DNA of 64,000 nt, taken from NCBI GenBank assembly GCA_008973525.1, contig WACJ01000549.1, forward strand, positions 1,736,001-1,800,000. Direction: 5' to 3'. The notes under the pieces are model-generated. The model saw only the letters and a list, made by a program, of their open reading frames with translations, did not search any database and had not been told where the DNA came from. The DNA comes from Stenopsyche tienmushanensis. Lineage: Eukaryota; Arthropoda; Insecta; Trichoptera; Stenopsychidae. The translations under genes were made by a program, and so were the position numbers. Each line of letters begins with the position of its first letter. Positions within the stretch are counted from its first letter, which is position 1. Shown one piece after another: positions 59,400 to 64,000 of the stretch.

Positions 59400-60800
59400 A
59401 ATACTCAAATGGCCTTAAGCCAACTTTAAACCGTCCTTGGAAAAGTTTTAGCCGTAGAAAAAAGTGACCATTAATAAAAAATAAACATCAAATAAAAACT
59501 GCCGCATTTCTTGATGACCAAATCGAGACTAGTTCAGTTTTTATTTCCTCTCCCTTTATATTTTTTTTAGTTTAACAAATATATATTTTTTTAATTATAC
59601 TTTATGCAGAATATAAATTTATGGAAGCATGAGAGTGGAAGATAAAAAGAATTTAATATAAAGAGCTCATAATGAAGATTTTTATAAATTGATATTATAT
59701 CTAGTTGAATATTTTTATTTATTGTATTAGATATTTTAATTAAATACCTTGTTATTCAATTCAAAACCACAAATATTGCTTTAATTATGTCAATCTTATA
59801 TAAGGGATTAATAAAATTTAAACTAGTGATAGGAAACTTGATTCTTACCACACATTTTGTAGTTACCGTAACGAACATAAATTGGATATGGAAAAACAGT
59901 TTTGAGCTTAAAGAGATGATTGGATGAAAAATCCTCTTACTGCAAATATCGAGGAAGCTGATACAACTTTCCAAGAACTGTTTGGAATTAGAAATGACGA
60001 AGAAAGTAAACATTATTTCAATGTTGTTAGATATGAAACATTATGATAAAATAAAAAACGACTACAATTTATCTGAATACGTGCAAAATGATTCAATTTA
60101 TTGCTATCTTTCTCTACCTTATATCTTGTAGAACCAGGCTTTAGTGCTGTTAATCATATTATAATCAAACAATGAGGTCATCTGAATATTTCTGAGATCT
60201 ACATTTATTCCTTACTAAAATTAAACCAGATATCAAAAATTTAGTTTCGCAACATCAACCTCAAGGATCCCAAATAATATTTAATTTAATGTATTTCTAA
60301 TAGATTTAATACTTTTATGTATACAAAGGTAAATAGGTATATTAAGTTACCTACATATTTTTACCAAACCTCTACTATAAAATTACTAGTAAATATTTTA
60401 CAGTTGCGTTTAATTGCGTTATTGTGGAACTGGTACCTAAATTTAATTTGCCCGTGAAAAGCCCTCACCAGTATACATAAATTATTTTACTCCCAACTCG
60501 CATTCAGTAGCATGCAAGTCGTTCTTTGCGATGTACCTGTCGGCTACTTGCGATGTTTTTTTCTCGTTTTCAGATACTTTTGGGAGCTAACATTACAAAA
60601 ATTGTTACATTTCAACCCCAAACTATAGTCAATAAAAGCAATAGTTATGAATATTCAATTTTTTTCGGTTTTTAAATCACTTTTTCATATTGTATACCGA
60701 ATCACCATCACAGTAGCTCTCAGGTGTTTTTAGCACAGTAAGGGAAAGGTTAAAAAATGTATTAACATTTACAGCAATTCGGAATGAATTATTTAAATTT
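59400..60800. other. AT-rich intergenic stretch
   Basis: Upstream of the FASTKD-like start. Only short open frames. A TTAA-ended repeat terminus (CAGTAAGGGAAAGGTTAA) ends near 60757. No gene supported; the FASTKD promoter presumably lies in the first few hundred bases. Confidence 0.35.
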
Positions 60801-60818
60801 AAGTAATTTATACTTTAA

Positions 60819-61150
60819 CTCTGAGTAGTGAGCTAATTTTAAATCATCATAAACTTAGATGCTACATTCGTATGTCCACCACTTATCGTATATAAAAATC
60901 CACTTTTTTTGTTCATGTTTTCTCCTACACATTAACAATACACTTGAAACTGACTAATGTGAGCTATTATTAGTCGACAAATTTGGTTTGATGTATGCAA
61001 GACACTCTATCCATCTCTGTCTCCCATTCACAGTCTCCGAATTGCAAGACACTCTCCGTCTTTGTCTCTTTCCAAACTCAACGTGCAAGTTACTCTCTGC
61101 CTCTATCTCTCTCCGAGCTCAACATGTAAGAATGCTCTTTTTGAATCACT
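60819..61150 (+). mobile_element. TTAA-family MITE copy
   Basis: Starts after TTAA at 60815 with CTCTGAGTAGTGAGC, like the family start. It keeps the CATAAACTTAGATG, GTCTCC and CGAGCTCAACATGTAAGAATGCTCTTTTTGAA blocks. The right TTAA is not preserved. Confidence 0.6.
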
Positions 61151-61662
61151 GAAATTCGATTGCAAATACGTGACTGAACCAAATACAACAATAGACGTAA
61201 AACAAAGAAACAATTACCAATATATTTAGATAATTATTTTTAATCATATATTAAAAATGATCATGTTTGACATACCATGCATTAAATATTTTTGACTTCA
61301 ATTAAAATTAAACATGGGTCTATTAATCATAGTTCAAATTTTAATCAATTATAAAATTTAAATTTATAATTCAACTATATAAGTGTAGCGAGTGTAATTT
61401 TAATGACGTCTACTATTGTAAAATTCGAATGCAAATATTGTTTTATGAATTTAAAATTTAATTCATCAATTGAATTTAATTAAGATTGATAGAAATAAAA
61501 CAAGAATACAACAACAACAAAAATATTTGCATTGTTACAAAAAGCACAATATTTTGATACAAGTATAAAAGATTATAAATACATTAAATATAAAGGTTTT
61601 TAAGATTCAAATACATTTTCTACATTTAAAAGTTTTAAATTAAAGCGTTGGTTCATATATCA

Positions 61663-63196
61663 TCATAAGTATTCGGCTCTATTAGGTTGAACGTCAACAT
61701 GACAATATGAAGTTTGTGAGTCCAATGTGCGTTCTGTTGTTTTTCTTTTAGGCCATAAAAACACCAACCATATAGAAAACACTGATAAAACGACACACAA
61801 AAATATGAGGCAATTTACTACGGCCCAACGAAACACATCTGCATTCGATGAACAAGTAAATTGACTACTATCCACAGTCCACACTTCAGTAAATGCAAGT
61901 CTTCTAGGAAAGTAACATCTACAAAATTAAAATGTTAGTTAAGAACATATTTTTATCGATTCATAAACAAGTTGACTATAAAATAAACTAAAATTCGCTA
62001 AAAATAATAATAAAGAATTTATCTAAATAACATTTATACCTAATAAATTCTTTGTGTTTCTCGTCAATATTTAACTGCAATATCCATTTCAGTTGACAAT
62101 CACATCGCCAAGGATTACTACGGATATCGAGGGAAGATAAACGAGAAATCAACGGATATAAGTTTTCATCTAAAGTCCGCAATCCGGAGCCCATAAAACT
62201 CAAGTTTCTCAATGTGTATTCATTGTCTTCATTTATTCCGAATGCGTAAATATTAAAACTTTGAAGATTTTTACACCCTTCCATCGATAGAATTTGAAGA
62301 TTTTTCATTTGAAAAAATGTATAATTTTGAACAATAGAAAGATTTTGCATATTATTGGCTATCAACTCTTTAATTCCAACTAAATTTAGAAAATCATTGG
62401 GCCCAAGGAATGTCATATGATTATTAGAAATATCTAAAGATTCAATTGTGAACGGAAGTTCTGGAAGTGATTTCAATTTGTTTTCTGCCAAATCAATATT
62501 CCTCAAATTGTAAGCCAAATAAAAAAAATTGGGCGGAAAGAGTGCTATATTTATACCTCTCATTTCTAAACGACTTATCTTTGGATTTAAGCCTATTCCG
62601 GTATGTGAGAAAAAGTCTGCGGAATTTTCAAAAAACGTACCTAAATCATTATGATTTAAAATCAAATGGTTTAAAATTGGTACATATTGAAAATTGTATT
62701 GAATAAATGATTTGAAATTATTTGAAGCCAAATTTAAATAATCTAATTTGTTTATTCCGTGAAATACGCCGAGTTCAAGACTCTCGAGTAAATTTTCACT
62801 CAAGTCCAATATTCTCAACCTAGGAAAACCCTCAAAAGCACTAATTTCAATTTTACGTATTTGATTTCTATTTAATAATAACGAATCCAAAGTGAGACTG
62901 GTAAATTTTGAATCGTATTGCACATTTTCAATAAAATTTGATGAGAAATCCATTATTTCAGCAAAGTCAGGAATAGAAATATTCGAACTGATTGAAGTAA
63001 TATTTTTAGCTGAACATTCCACACTTATAGCTAAAAATTTGTCAGTTCTACTATTGAAATAAAAACACTGACACAACTGTAAAATGTCTGGCGAACAAAA
63101 TGTTTTCTTATCAGTTTTGTTGACATTTTCAGTACATTTAATGAGACAAATAAATTTAGTCACTATCAAAAAACATATTGCTATATGGCGCCACAT
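61663..63196 (-). CDS. Leucine-rich-repeat type I membrane protein
   Basis: Two exons, 63196-62040 and 61918-61663, joined in phase (donor GTATAA, acceptor TTGTAG) give 470 residues. Order: signal peptide (1 to about 20), a Cys-containing N-terminal cap (CQC motif), about ten leucine-rich repeats (about 75-345; for example LRILDLSENLLESLE and LDYLNLASNNF), a C-terminal cap beginning NPWRCDCQLKW (361), completed by Cys387 and Cys408 from exon 2, a transmembrane helix (about 418-441) and a 29-residue cytoplasmic tail. There is no TIR or kinase domain, so it is not a Toll receptor. It resembles insect LRR adhesion or recognition proteins (connectin, chaoptin or LRR-transmembrane types). The ligand is unknown. 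Many Asn-X-Ser/Thr sites fit an extracellular domain. Confidence 0.88.
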
Positions 63197-63459
63197 TTTA
63201 ATCCACCACTATGTTATTGCAGGTTACAAAAATATTCATTTTATCAAACCTCACTGCATAAAAATTAAATTAAAATGAACTCTTATCAAAGATAATATGA
63301 TAAGACAATCATTTAATATTTGGCATATCTACACACTTAGCTGCAGATAATTATTTATATGATATCAAATGGTAATAAAATTATGATGAGTAAATATATC
63401 CATTTTTATCAAAATCATAACATATCAAAGTTAATGAAGTGTTCTAGTGGTGATATTAA

Positions 63460-63833
63460 CCCTTTGAGCAATGAGCCAATTTTAAAATGATATAAACATA
63501 GATGTTATATTCGTCCATGCAAAACCATTTTCTCTCAGAACCGCACACATATAAATAACACTGTTGTTAGTACATAATATTCGTTCATTTTTTGCATAAA
63601 TATAAACAATACAGTGTGTCTTCAGTTATAGTAACAAAATAATGCATTTGCTAAAGTTTGAAATCGATAAATTTATATCAATCGATACAATCGCACAATG
63701 AGATGTGTGATGAGACACGAGACACTATTTTTGTCTCTGCACACCTCTCATTCTAGCAGGTTAAGTCTGGAGACGTGCAAGAATGCTTTATTTTGTATCT
63801 GATCACCAATACACGAAAATACTTATCAAAGAG
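63460..63833 (+). mobile_element. TTAA-flanked MITE, best-preserved copy
   Basis: TTAA at 63456 and at 63834. Inverted ends CCCTTTGAGCAATGAGC and CTTATCAAAGAG. About 374 bp, non-coding. Shares CATAGATGTTATATTCGTC and GACGTGCAAGAATGCT blocks with the other copies. Lies upstream of the LRR gene. Confidence 0.75.
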
Positions 63834-64000
63834 TTAATAATAGACTGTCTCGTTAGGAATGTCGTTTTTTTCTTACTTACTTTTTGATCATCAGTTTTGT
63901 CTCAGCCATCCCTTTGATAATCCGTATTGTAAATTTTGTTACTCGTCTAACATCAAGAGAGTGTTTCAAGATGGTGGATTTTGTGCCGAACAAACAATTT

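Noticed and set aside
1..64000. CRISPR arrays, operons or phage-like modules
   Set aside because: No direct repeats with regular unique spacers, no Shine-Dalgarno-led gene strings; the DNA is clearly eukaryotic with spliced genes.

Overview
This is a piece of nuclear DNA from an animal, almost certainly an insect. It is AT-rich, its genes are split by GT-AG introns, and it carries insect-type gene families: a CYP6-like cytochrome P450 and two takeout/juvenile-hormone-binding-like genes. Transposon remnants are dense (mariner, Tigger/pogo, piggyBac, hAT, Mutator-like, non-LTR retrotransposons). The order of insect cannot be fixed from sequence alone. No prokaryotic operon, CRISPR array, rRNA or convincing tRNA was seen.

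Layout. 1-9.2 kb: gene-poor, with decayed transposons and one possible orphan membrane-protein exon. 9.3-17.0 kb (+): a complete ten-exon P450 of 497 residues. 17.0-21.3 kb: AT-rich spacer with a LINE relic. 21.3-28.7 kb (-): a seven-exon, 567-residue type I membrane glycoprotein with a threonine-rich stalk, resembling the PMEL/GPNMB/TMEM130 group. 29.7-37.2 kb (+): a two-exon, 206-residue two-span membrane protein with two cytoplasmic PPSY motifs. Its promoter and first exon are GC-rich and face the previous gene head to head. 37.2-44.5 kb: AT-rich spacer with a 20-bp minisatellite. 44.5-50.2 kb (+): two tandem takeout-like genes separated by mariner and Tigger debris; the first exon of the upstream copy was not found. 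51.1-59.3 kb (-): an eight-exon, 969-residue FASTK-family mitochondrial RNA protein with a RAP domain, its introns loaded with transposons. 61.7-63.2 kb (-): a two-exon, 470-residue leucine-rich-repeat receptor-like membrane protein.

The multi-exon models were built by hand. For the complete models every splice junction preserves reading phase and the total length divides by three, which is the main support. Apart from the takeout pair, the genes do not form an evident functional cluster. I found no convincing new biological system. The most interesting points are a probable GC-AG intron and a Phe-to-Tyr change in the P450 heme loop, a Tigger nested in a Tigger with an unoccupied copy of the site 25 kb away, a near-perfect 49-bp foldback inside the FASTK intron, a TTAA-flanked MITE family (one copy nested in a LINE tail), and transposon ends lying within about 40 bp of splice sites.
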